A program made the translations under genes and the position numbers. This document shows positions 40,027 through 48,953 of a stretch of DNA of 64,000 nucleotides, one piece after another (the stretch's first letter is position 1; each line of letters starts with the position of its first letter). Origin of the DNA: Pseudomonadota bacterium (GTDB lineage Bacteria; Pseudomonadota; Gammaproteobacteria; Xanthomonadales; Rhodanobacteraceae); the NCBI GenBank assembly GCA_021793575.1, contig JAJYSM010000002.1:1-64000 (forward strand). Direction: 5' to 3'. The notes under the pieces were generated by a model, which worked only from the letters and a program-made list of their open reading frames with translations, was not told the DNA's origin and did not search any database.

Positions 40027-40915
40027 GCGAGCCGTCCTGCAGCCCACCGCGCCGCGCCCCGCCGTGCAGGCGTTCTTCCACGCGCCCAGCCACACCTTCA
40101 GCTACGTGGTGTGGGACCCGGCCACCCTGCAAGCGGCGGTGCTCGACAGCGTGCTCGACTACGACGCGGCGGCGGGACGCACCGGCCACGCGGCGGCGGA
40201 TGCGCTGGTCGCCTTCGTGCGGGCGCAGGGGCTGGGCGTGGATTGGGTGATCGACACCCACGTGCACGCCGACCATCTGTCGGCGGCGCCGTACGTGCAG
40301 GCGCAGCTGGGCGGCCGGCTGGGCATCGGCGAACACATCCGCACGGTGCAGGACACCTTCGGCCAGCTGTTCAACGCGGGCGGCGCCTTCCGCCGCGACG
40401 GCAGCCAGTTCGACCACCTGTTCGGGGACGGCGAGCGCTACGCGGTCGGTTCCATCGAGGCCGTCGCACTGCACACGCCCGGCCACACGCCCGCGTGCAT
40501 GACGCATGTGATCGGCGACGCCGCGTTCGTGGGCGACACGCTGTTCATGCCCGACTACGGCACTGCGCGCTGCGACTTTCCCGGCGGCGACGCGCGCACG
40601 CTGTACCGCTCGATCCAGAAAATCTTCGCGCTGCCGCCGGCCACGCGGGTGTTCCTGTGCCACGACTACAAGGCCGCAGGACGCGACACGTTCGTCGGCG
40701 AGACCGCGGTGGGCGCCGAGCGCGCCGGCAACATCCACGTGCATGACGGCATCGGCGAGGACGACTTCGTGCGCATGCGCCGCGCGCGCGACGCCACCCT
40801 GGCGATGCCGGCGCTGCTGCTGCCGGCAGTGCAGGTGAACATGCGCGCCGGGCAGCTGCCGCCGGCCGAGGACAACGGCGTGCGCTACCTGAAGATTCCT
40901 CTCGATGCGCTGTGA
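40019..40915 (+). CDS. MBL-fold hydrolase, persulfide dioxygenase (ETHE1/Blh)-like
   Basis: HVHADHLSAAPY, HTPGHTPAC, VGDTLFMPDYGTARCDFPGGDARTLYRSI; GTG start overlapping dsbG. Confidence 0.88.
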   Translation: MTERAVLQPTAPRPAVQAFFHAPSHTFSYVVWDPATLQAAVLDSVLDYDAAAGRTGHAAADALVAFVRAQGLGVDWVIDTHVHADHLSAAPYVQAQLGGRLGIGEHIRTVQDTFGQLFNAGGAFRRDGSQFDHLFGDGERYAVGSIEAVALHTPGHTPACMTHVIGDAAFVGDTLFMPDYGTARCDFPGGDARTLYRSIQKIFALPPATRVFLCHDYKAAGRDTFVGETAVGAERAGNIHVHDGIGEDDFVRMRRARDATLAMPALLLPAVQVNMRAGQLPPAEDNGVRYLKIPLDAL

Positions 40916-41073
40916 CCTGCGCTGCGCATGCCGGCCCTTCCACGCGACCGATCGCTGCCCGTCGCCACGATGCGCCGCGCTAGCTAGTCGGGACGTGAAA
41001 CTAGGAAATGGACATTTTTTTGTCTTAGAATGCGTTTCGAGGCCAGCTAGCGGCCGTTTTGTGGGATCTGGCC

Positions 41074-42291
41074 ATGCTTCACTCGTTTGCGCTCAAGAAC
41101 TTCCTTTCGTTCAAGGAACGAACCGAGGTGTCCTTTGCCCTGACTCAGAAGGCGAGTTCGCACGGCTGGGATGCGTCATCGCCAAGCGGCCAGCGTCTTG
41201 CCACGGCCTTGGCAGTGATCGGTGCCAATGGTGCCGGCAAGACGTCGCTCATCAAGCCGGTGGCGTTTCTGAGCTGGTTCATCAAGCACTCATTTCTGCA
41301 GAGCATCCCGAACGCACCGATGCCCATCAAGCCGCATTTCTCCGCACCACACGAGCCGATCGAGTTCGAGATTGAAGCCGACGACCTGGACGGCACGCTC
41401 TGGCGCTACGAACTGAAGGCGACGCCCGAACGTGTGCTGCACGAGGCCGTTTACAAGCGCCCGAACAAAAAGCGGGCGAAGTACTCCTATGTGTTCGAGC
41501 GGGACTGGGACGAAGCCTCGAAGGAATACATCATCAAGCAGGATGGCTTCGGCCTAAATCCTGCCGAGGCGAAGAAGGTTCGCCCAAATGCCTCGTTGAT
41601 TTCGACAGCAGCACAGTACGGCGTGGAGGCCGCACAACGCTTGGTCGGTGCCAACGTCGCCAGCAACATCATGCAGGTGGGTCGTGTTGATCCAAATCTC
41701 GGTTTCGTGAACGCGTCCATCTTCTTCCATGAAAATGCCGCTCTGAAGGCGCAGATGGAAACGTTGTTGCACGACCTGGATTTCGGCCTGTCCGGCGTGG
41801 AGATACGGAAACTGGACATTGCCATGCCACCGGAAATGAAGTTTCCAGAGGGCACAAAATTACCCGCGCAATATCAGGTTGTCGGCGTCCACACCTTGAA
41901 GAATGGTTCGCGGCACGAGCTTCAAATGATGGAGGAGTCCAGCGGCACGCGGACGGCGTTCACCCAACTCTGGTATCTGTTGAGTGTGCTGGCCAGTGGC
42001 GGCATCGCCGTGATCGACGAGTTGGAAAGCGACATGCATCCGCACATGATCGAACCCTTGCTCGATCTTTTCGCCAGCCCGCATACCAACCCGCACAACG
42101 CCCAGATCATCTTTACCAGCCATTCGATCGAAGTGATGGGCTTGCTTGGCAAATCCCAGGTCTTTCTTGTCGAGAAGAAGAACTGCGAGAGTGAGGCTTG
42201 GCGGCTGGACACGATGGACGGTGTGCGTGTCCAAGACAATCTGTATGCGAAATACATGAGCGGTGCCTATGGAGCCGTACCGCAACTATGA
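41074..42291 (+). CDS. AAA-family ATPase, RloA/AbiLi-like
   Basis: FALKNFLSFKERTEVSF; Walker A GANGAGKTS; Walker B GGIAVIDELESDMHPHM; QIIFTSHSIEVM. Confidence 0.85.
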   Translation: MLHSFALKNFLSFKERTEVSFALTQKASSHGWDASSPSGQRLATALAVIGANGAGKTSLIKPVAFLSWFIKHSFLQSIPNAPMPIKPHFSAPHEPIEFEIEADDLDGTLWRYELKATPERVLHEAVYKRPNKKRAKYSYVFERDWDEASKEYIIKQDGFGLNPAEAKKVRPNASLISTAAQYGVEAAQRLVGANVASNIMQVGRVDPNLGFVNASIFFHENAALKAQMETLLHDLDFGLSGVEIRKLDIAMPPEMKFPEGTKLPAQYQVVGVHTLKNGSRHELQMMEESSGTRTAFTQLWYLLSVLASGGIAVIDELESDMHPHMIEPLLDLFASPHTNPHNAQIIFTSHSIEVMGLLGKSQVFLVEKKNCESEAWRLDTMDGVRVQDNLYAKYMSGAYGAVPQL

Positions 42292-42830
42292 CGCCGTCAC
42301 CATCCAGCAAGACGCGCGCCGTCAAGGAAACCTTGCTGATCGTCTGTGAGGGCGATGCCGAGATGGCATTCGTCCGCTTTGTGAAACGCACGTATGCCGA
42401 CGCACTGGGGCGTGCCGTGCAGGCACACAATGCCAAAGGCAAAGGGGGCAAGCACGTCCTGGACACTGGCTTGAGCCGTGCGAAGAACAACCGCGCCTAC
42501 GACAAGGTCGTTCTGCTGCTGGATACCGATACCGACTGGAACGATGAACTGCGTGCCAGGGCACGAAAAGCCCGTGTCGGCAAACACCCGGTCAGCGTGA
42601 TCGAAGCATGCCCCTGCCTGGAAGCGTGGCTATTGCACGTCCTCGGCATCGAAACCGAAGGCGATAGTCAGCACATGAAGCAGACGTTCAAGGCCAACAC
42701 AGGTGTCCAGGCCCATGAACCTGCCTGGATGGAGAAGCGCCTCAGTCGCGAGACATTGGATGAAGCGAGAACGCGAGTATCACAACTGGCCGACTTGATG
42801 AATCACATGGGAATAGCGAAGAAGCCCTGA
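42288..42830 (+). CDS. RloB/AbiLii-like protein
   Basis: KETLLIVCEGDAEMAFVRFVKRTY...DKVVLLLDTDTDWN...VSVIEACPCLEAWLLHVLG; ATGA overlap with the ATPase. Confidence 0.82.
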   Translation: MTPSPSSKTRAVKETLLIVCEGDAEMAFVRFVKRTYADALGRAVQAHNAKGKGGKHVLDTGLSRAKNNRAYDKVVLLLDTDTDWNDELRARARKARVGKHPVSVIEACPCLEAWLLHVLGIETEGDSQHMKQTFKANTGVQAHEPAWMEKRLSRETLDEARTRVSQLADLMNHMGIAKKP

Positions 42831-43032
42831 GGGTGTGAAATTTTCTACCTCAAGAACGGAGAAAGTTAAATCTCCGCTCCCTTGCTCCGTGCCCTGGCCG
42901 TCCTGGTCGACGCGCGAAGTACAGGAGAGTCAGGGTGTGTCTTGATGGTCATGCGGATACCGTAGTTCTGCGCAGCCGATATCCCAACCAAATTGAGCCG
43001 GCCAGTGAGGCTTGGGCCGTGGATATGGATGG

Positions 43033-43076
43033 GTCAGGGCGGGTGGTGCATACCGCCCACATCGTGTCGCCCTGAC
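43033..43076. other. Hairpin-forming sequence in the ~300-bp gap after RloB (terminator or structured RNA, undetermined)
   Basis: gtcagggcg ... cgccctgac (9-bp arms) enclosing gggtggt/accgccc. Confidence 0.45.
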
Positions 43077-43150
43077 TTCATGGAAGTCTCGTGGCTGCGT
43101 CTTGTGTTGATACAAGAGGACTGCAGTGAACTGGGGGTGACTTCTGGCGG

Positions 43151-44839
43151 ATGAAGCTGGCGGCGCGGCTGCCTATGCTGAGGCTTCCACGGCGCGCCGC
43201 GCGCCCCAGCCCCAGGATGCCCCGCACCATGCGCAAACTTCCCCTCGCCGTCGCCCTGGCCGCGCTGCTGCTCAGCACGGCGACGCTGGCCGGTACCGCG
43301 AAGCCGGATGACAAGGCCAAGCCCGTCGCGGCGCCCGACGCCGCGCTGCTGCAGCCGCAGTCGTCGACCAGCGAGGGTGCGGTCACGGTCGAAGGCAAGC
43401 GCATCGACTACCAGGCCGTGGCCGGCACGCTGGTGCTGCACGGCAGCGGCGACAAGGAGGACGAGCCGGAAGTCAGCATGTTCTACGTCGCCTACTTCAA
43501 GAAGGGCGCGGCGGCCACCCGGCGGCCGGTGACCTTCATCTACAACGGCGGCCCCGGCTCGGCCTCGGTGTGGCTGCACATGGGCGCGTTCGGTCCCAAG
43601 CGCGTGGTGACGGCCGACGACACCCACACGCCGGCGGCGCCGTATGGCCTGGTCAACAACGACTACAGCCTGCTTGACGCCTCCGACCTGGTGTTCATCG
43701 ACGCGCCCGGCGCGGGCTTCAGCCGGCTGATTGCCGATGATGCCGACAAGGCCAAGCGCGCCGAGCAGATGAAGCAGCGCAAGAAGGCGATCTACGGCGT
43801 CGACGGCGACGGCCATGCCTTCGCCCAGTTCATCACCCAGTTCCTGTCGAAGTACGGCCGCTGGAATTCGCCCAAGTATTTATTCGGCGAAAGCTACGGC
43901 ACCACCCGCTCGGCGGTGCTCGCCAACATCCTGGAGAACGACGACAGCGTCGACCTCAACGGCGTGATCCTGCTGTCGCAGATCCTCAGCTTCGACACCA
44001 GCATCGACGGGCCGGAGTTCAATCCGGGCATCGACCTGCCGTACGAACTGGCGCTGCCGACCTACGCCGCCACCGCGTTCTATCACCACCAGCTGCCGCA
44101 GCAGCCGGCGGCGCTGCAGCCGTTTCTCGACGAGGTGAAGCAGTACGCGCTGGGCGAGTACGCGCAGGCGCTGATGGCCGGTTCGCGGCTGGGCGACGCG
44201 CAGAAGCAGGCGGTGGCGGAAAAGCTGCACCAGTACACCGGGCTGCCGGTGGCCTACCTGCTGAAGGCCAACTTGCGCGTCAGCGGCGGCATGTTCGAGC
44301 ACGAGCTGCAGGCCGCCACCGACACCACCACCGGCCGGCTCGACAGCCGCTTCTCCGGCCCGTCGCTGGACCCGCTGGGCAAGAGTTCCGAATACGATCC
44401 GCAGTCCTCGGCGATCAGCTCGGCCTACGTCGCCGCGTTCAACGACTACGTGCGCCGCGACCTCAAGTTCGGCCAGGGCCAGCGCTACCGGCTGTATGCC
44501 GACATCGACCACTGGGATTTCTCGCACAAGGCGCCGGGCGTGCAGGGCGAGGCGCTGCAGAGCTCGACCAACGTGATGCCGGACCTGGCGATGGCGATGA
44601 AGACCAACCCCGACCTCAAGGTGTATCTCAACGGCGGCTACTACGACCTGGCCACGCCGTTCTTCGCCGCCGACTACGAGATGCACCACTTGCCGATCCC
44701 GGCCAGCCTGGACGCCAACATCAGCTACTCGTGGTACCCGTCCGGCCACATGGTGTACGCGCACCTGCCGTCGCTGAAGCAGCTGCACGACAACGTGGCG
44801 CGCTTCATCGAGCAGACCGACAACGTCAAACCGCACTGA
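43151..44839 (+). CDS. S10 family serine carboxypeptidase-like protein
   Basis: FIYNGGPGSASVWLHMGAFGPKRV; FGESYGTTRSAVLANIL; HMVY region near C-terminus. Confidence 0.93.
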   Translation: MKLAARLPMLRLPRRAARPSPRMPRTMRKLPLAVALAALLLSTATLAGTAKPDDKAKPVAAPDAALLQPQSSTSEGAVTVEGKRIDYQAVAGTLVLHGSGDKEDEPEVSMFYVAYFKKGAAATRRPVTFIYNGGPGSASVWLHMGAFGPKRVVTADDTHTPAAPYGLVNNDYSLLDASDLVFIDAPGAGFSRLIADDADKAKRAEQMKQRKKAIYGVDGDGHAFAQFITQFLSKYGRWNSPKYLFGESYGTTRSAVLANILENDDSVDLNGVILLSQILSFDTSIDGPEFNPGIDLPYELALPTYAATAFYHHQLPQQPAALQPFLDEVKQYALGEYAQALMAGSRLGDAQKQAVAEKLHQYTGLPVAYLLKANLRVSGGMFEHELQAATDTTTGRLDSRFSGPSLDPLGKSSEYDPQSSAISSAYVAAFNDYVRRDLKFGQGQRYRLYADIDHWDFSHKAPGVQGEALQSSTNVMPDLAMAMKTNPDLKVYLNGGYYDLATPFFAADYEMHHLPIPASLDANISYSWYPSGHMVYAHLPSLKQLHDNVARFIEQTDNVKPH

Positions 44840-44858
44840 CCCGAAGCGGCACCCGCAC

Positions 44859-45959
44859 TCAGCGGCGTGGCACCGCCGCGGTGCGCGGCGCGGTAGAGCC
44901 GCGCACCACCAGCTCGGGACGGAAGCCCTCGTTGGTGCTGTTCACCGGCTCGCCGTTGGCGTCGCGCTGCAGGTCGGTGATCAGCCGCTGCGCCGCGTGG
45001 CGGGCGATCTCCTCGGTGGCCTGGCGCGCGGTGGTCAGCGCCGGCCATGACTGCTTGGAAAACGGGCTGTCCTCGAAGCCGGCGATCGACAGCTCGTAGG
45101 GCACGTGGATGCCGTCCGAATGCGCCGCCGCCAGCACGCCGGCGGCGATCTCGTCGTTCGAGCCGAAGATGGCGCTGGGCCGGTCCTTCAGCGCCAGCAG
45201 CTTGCGCGCGCCGCGAAAGCCGTCGTCGAAGGTGAAGTCGCCCGGCACGATCAGCTTGCGGTCCAGCGCGATGCCGTAATCTTTCAGCGCATCCTCGTAG
45301 CCCTGGTAGCGTTCGGGGCTGGAGCGGTGCTCTCGGCCGCCCCACAGGAAGCCGATGCGCTGGTGGCCGAGCTGGATCAGGTGCTCGGTGATCGCGTAGG
45401 CGGCATCGCGGTCGTCCACGTAGACGCAGGGGTAGCCGTCCTGCGGATCCTGTCGCGCCGAGATGATCCGCATGAACGGGATCTTCGCCTCGCTCAGCGT
45501 GCGGATCAGCTGCGGCTGCTCGGACATCGGCGGCGCCAGCACCAGCCCGGCCAGCCGCGAGCGCCGCACCAACGTGCACAGCTCGTCGGCCAGCTTCGGC
45601 GAGGCCGAATCGCACGGATGGATCTGCAGGCCGAAGCCGCTGCTGCGGCATGCCGCCAGCACGCCGCGCTGCAGGTTGATAATGTAGTGCGCGTTGGGGT
45701 TGTCGTAGACCAGCCCCAGCGCATACGAGCGCGTGCTGCGCAGGCTGCGCGCGGAGGGGTCGGGCTGGTAGCTGAGCGCGTCGATCTCGCGCTGCACCTT
45801 GGCGCGGGTGCGCTCGTGCACGGAGGGCTCGTTGTTGATCACGCGCGACACCGTCTTCATCGAGACGCCGGCGCGTTCTGCAACATCCTTGATGGTGGCG
45901 CTGCGCAACCGCTGAACCTCATGCGTGGTGATGGTGGGCGCCGCTTGCGCCTCGCGCAT
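44859..45959 (-). CDS. LacI-family transcriptional regulator
   Basis: ATIKDVAERAGVSMKTVSRVINNEPSVHERTRAKVQREIDALSYQP. Confidence 0.95.
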   Translation of the reverse strand: MREAQAAPTITTHEVQRLRSATIKDVAERAGVSMKTVSRVINNEPSVHERTRAKVQREIDALSYQPDPSARSLRSTRSYALGLVYDNPNAHYIINLQRGVLAACRSSGFGLQIHPCDSASPKLADELCTLVRRSRLAGLVLAPPMSEQPQLIRTLSEAKIPFMRIISARQDPQDGYPCVYVDDRDAAYAITEHLIQLGHQRIGFLWGGREHRSSPERYQGYEDALKDYGIALDRKLIVPGDFTFDDGFRGARKLLALKDRPSAIFGSNDEIAAGVLAAAHSDGIHVPYELSIAGFEDSPFSKQSWPALTTARQATEEIARHAAQRLITDLQRDANGEPVNSTNEGFRPELVVRGSTAPRTAAVPRR

Positions 45960-45995
45960 CCTAGCGTATGGCTATGCCGCGGGCGAATCCGCGCG

Positions 45996-47288
45996 TCACA
46001 CCGCGGCGCCCTGGCCGACCCGGTGGCCCCGCAGCCCGTAGAACAGGATGTACAGGTAGCAGGGAATCATCAGCAGCGCGAACGCCAGCTGGAAGTCGAT
46101 GTGCAGCTTGAGGTGGGCGAACAGCTGCGGCACCACCGCGCCACCGGCGATCGCCATTACCAGCAGCGCCGAGCCGCGCTCGGTGAGTGCGCCGAGTCCG
46201 CGGATCGCCAGCGGAAAGATCGCCGGCCACATCATCGCGTTGGCAAAGCCAAGCGAGGCGACGAAACCCACCGAGACATAGCCGCTGGTGAGGTAGGCGC
46301 CAATCGAGAACAGCACCCCGAGCACCGCCGAGATCGCCAGATAGCGCTGCTGCGACACCAGCCGCGGAATCAGCAGCAGGCCGGCCACGTAACCCAGCAG
46401 CATCGCCGCGAGGGTGAATGCGGTGAAGAACTTGGTCTGATCCAGCGGCAGGTGAAAGCTGGCGCCGTAGGTGCCGATCGCATCGCCGGCCATCACCTCC
46501 ACGCCCACGTACAGAAACAGGCACAGCACGCCCAACCACAGGTGCGGAAAGTGGCGCAGGCCGCGCTGCAAACCGGCATCGCTGGCGCGCGCCGGCGTGC
46601 GGTTGGCCGAGGCCGCCTCGATGTCCGGCAGCGACGAGCGCGCGATCCACACCGCCAGCAGTACCAGCACACCGGCCATCAGCAGATAGGGCGCGTGGAT
46701 CTTCGCGGCAAACACGTCCAGCAGCTGATTGCGCGTCGCCGGATCGGCCGCCTTCACCTGCTGGTCGAGATCGCCGATGCCGTTGAGCACGAAGGTGCCG
46801 ATCAACAGCGGCGCCAGGATGCCGGCCAGCTTGTTGCAGATGCCCATGAAGGCGATCCGCCGCGCACCGGTCTCGATCGGCCCGAGAATGCTGATATAGG
46901 GGTTCGACGCCGTCTGCAGCAGCGACAGTCCCGCACCGATCACGAACAGTCCGCTCAGCGCGCCGGCGAACACACGCAGACTGCCGAACTGCGCGAACAG
47001 CACGGCGCCGATCGCCATCACGAACAGCCCCAGCGCCATGCCTTTCTTCATCCCAGTGCGCCGCAGCAGCAGCGAGGCCGGCAGCGAAAACACCAGGTAG
47101 GAAATGTAGAACGCGAACGGCACCAGGAACGCATAGGCATCGGGCACCTGGAACGCCAGCTTGACGAAGGTGATCAGCGGTCCGTTGAGCCAGGTGACGA
47201 AGCCGAAAATGAAAAACAGCATGCCGATGATCAGCATCGGTCCGACATGCGTGCGATGGGATGGTGCTGCCGCCAGCGTTGTTGCCAT
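45996..47288 (-). CDS. nagP: Sugar MFS transporter (FucP/NagP-like)
   Basis: MLFFIFGFVTWLNGPLITFVKLAFQVPDAYAFLVPFAFYISYLVFSLPASLLLRRTGMKKGMALGL; GLSLLQTASNPYISILGP. Confidence 0.87.
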   Translation of the reverse strand: MATTLAAAPSHRTHVGPMLIIGMLFFIFGFVTWLNGPLITFVKLAFQVPDAYAFLVPFAFYISYLVFSLPASLLLRRTGMKKGMALGLFVMAIGAVLFAQFGSLRVFAGALSGLFVIGAGLSLLQTASNPYISILGPIETGARRIAFMGICNKLAGILAPLLIGTFVLNGIGDLDQQVKAADPATRNQLLDVFAAKIHAPYLLMAGVLVLLAVWIARSSLPDIEAASANRTPARASDAGLQRGLRHFPHLWLGVLCLFLYVGVEVMAGDAIGTYGASFHLPLDQTKFFTAFTLAAMLLGYVAGLLLIPRLVSQQRYLAISAVLGVLFSIGAYLTSGYVSVGFVASLGFANAMMWPAIFPLAIRGLGALTERGSALLVMAIAGGAVVPQLFAHLKLHIDFQLAFALLMIPCYLYILFYGLRGHRVGQGAAV

Positions 47289-47567
47289 GAGTGATGCTCC
47301 CCGGTGGTCGGCGCGGTGCGCCCCGCTCGAAAGGACGGCGCCGAAGGCTCCTTTATTCGCCATAAAGTGCATCGTTGTCAATTGGCACGGCACCATGGCC
47401 ATCACGACGGCCGCCGGCGCCGCATGCGCAGGGCTGTCGTGCCCGTGGCATCGACCGCGCCTGGCCTGCATGCGGGCGATCGAGCCAGCCTGCCCGCAGG
47501 AAGCGCTTCTTGCAGGGCACTATTGGCGACGGCAGCAGTACCCGCAAAAAACTTTCCCTTGGCCTAT

Positions 47568-47581
47568 TGACACCGTTGTCA
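47568..47581. promoter_or_regulatory. Palindrome TGACA-CCGT-TGTCA, candidate LacI/NagR operator
   Basis: Perfect 5-bp arms in the divergent nagP-like/glucokinase intergenic region; a half-similar site (gcatcgttgtca) lies at 47369..47380. Confidence 0.55.
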
Positions 47582-47723
47582 TTTTGAAGACAGACTCGCC
47601 CCCATCCGGGCTGCAGCGGCCGCCGGTGACGAGCCTTCGTCGTCCGGCATCCGGCCCGCTCGGCACCAATCCGATCAGCAGCGGCCCATACAGCACGGGC
47701 CAGACCATCAGGGGAGCGCGGGA

Positions 47724-48848
47724 GTGGGGGATATCGCCAACCAGCAGCATGCATCCCGCGCGCCGGCGGCCGCGCTGGCCGACGCGCCGGCGGCGCGCGG
47801 CATGGCGTCCGCCGGCGCGGCCGCGAGCGAGCCGTTTCTGGCCGCCGACGTGGGCGGCACGCATGCCCGCGTCGGGCTGGTGGTCGGCAGCAGCGACCCC
47901 GCCCGGCCGATCCGCGTGCTGCATTACCACCGTTACAGCTGCGCCGACTGGTCGGACCTGACGGCGATGCTGCAGGACTTTGTGCAGCAGCTGGCCGGCA
48001 CCCCGCACGCGGCGGCGCGCAGCCGCATCGAGCACTGCGCGGTGGCCTGCGCCGGCTACGTGCTGGACGACGCCGTGGTGAACGAGAACCTGCCGTGGCC
48101 GGTGTCGATCCGCGCCATCCGCCACGGTCTGGGCATCCGCCGGCTGGCGGTGGTCAACGATTTCGAGGCGGTCGCCTACGCCACCCAGTTCCTCGGCGCC
48201 AACGACACGCGGCCGGTGATAGAAACCGCGCAGCCGCCGCTGCCGGGGCCTGTGCTGGTGATGGGGCCAGGCACCGGGCTGGGCTCGGCGGTGCTGCTGC
48301 CGGGCCAGCCGCGGGCGCAGGTGCTGGCCAGCGAGGCGGGGCTGGTGTCGCTGGCGCCGGGCACCGAGCGCGAGATCGAGATCCTGCGCGTGCTGCGCCG
48401 CGAGCGTGCGCACGTGTCGTACGAGGACGCGCTGTCCGGCCCCGGCCTGCTCAAGCTCTACCGCGCGCTGTGCGAGCTGCGCGACGGCACGCCGCGGCTG
48501 CTCACGCCAGCCGAGGTCACCGGCGCGGCGCTGGCCGGCAGCGACGGCGCCGCGCTGGAGGCGCTGCACGTTTTCTGCGGCCTGCTGGGCAGCTTCGTGG
48601 CCGACCTGGTGCTGCTGTATCGTGCCAGCGGCGGCGCCTATCTGGCCGGCGGCATCCTGCCGCAGATCCTGCCGTTCCTGCAGGCCAGCACGTTTTCCGA
48701 GCGTTACTTCAACAAGGGCGTCATGCGCGCCTACCTGCAACAGGTTCCGGTGCGGTTGATCGAGCACGGCCAGCTGGGCGTGCTCGGCGCAGCCGGGATG
48801 TATCTGGACAGCGGCATGCCCAGTGACGGGCGCGACGAGAGTTCGTGA
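47724..48848 (+). CDS. glk: Glucokinase/GlcNAc-kinase family sugar kinase
   Basis: FLAADVGGTHARVGLVV; VVNDFEAVAYA; VMGPGTGLGSAVLLPG; GGAYLAGGILPQ. Confidence 0.9.
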   Translation: MGDIANQQHASRAPAAALADAPAARGMASAGAAASEPFLAADVGGTHARVGLVVGSSDPARPIRVLHYHRYSCADWSDLTAMLQDFVQQLAGTPHAAARSRIEHCAVACAGYVLDDAVVNENLPWPVSIRAIRHGLGIRRLAVVNDFEAVAYATQFLGANDTRPVIETAQPPLPGPVLVMGPGTGLGSAVLLPGQPRAQVLASEAGLVSLAPGTEREIEILRVLRRERAHVSYEDALSGPGLLKLYRALCELRDGTPRLLTPAEVTGAALAGSDGAALEALHVFCGLLGSFVADLVLLYRASGGAYLAGGILPQILPFLQASTFSERYFNKGVMRAYLQQVPVRLIEHGQLGVLGAAGMYLDSGMPSDGRDESS

Positions 48849-48953
48849 GCCAGGCAGAACCAACGTATTGAACCGGGCGCAAGCCCCGATCGCCACACAG
48901 CGCCGGCCGGTCAACCACCATCCGCGCTGACTTGCCTCTGAGGGGAGGACACC

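Noticed and set aside
45105-47294. 729-aa plus-strand ORF opposite LacI/NagP genes
   Set aside because: Antisense shadow; Gln/Arg/His-rich translation with no motif.
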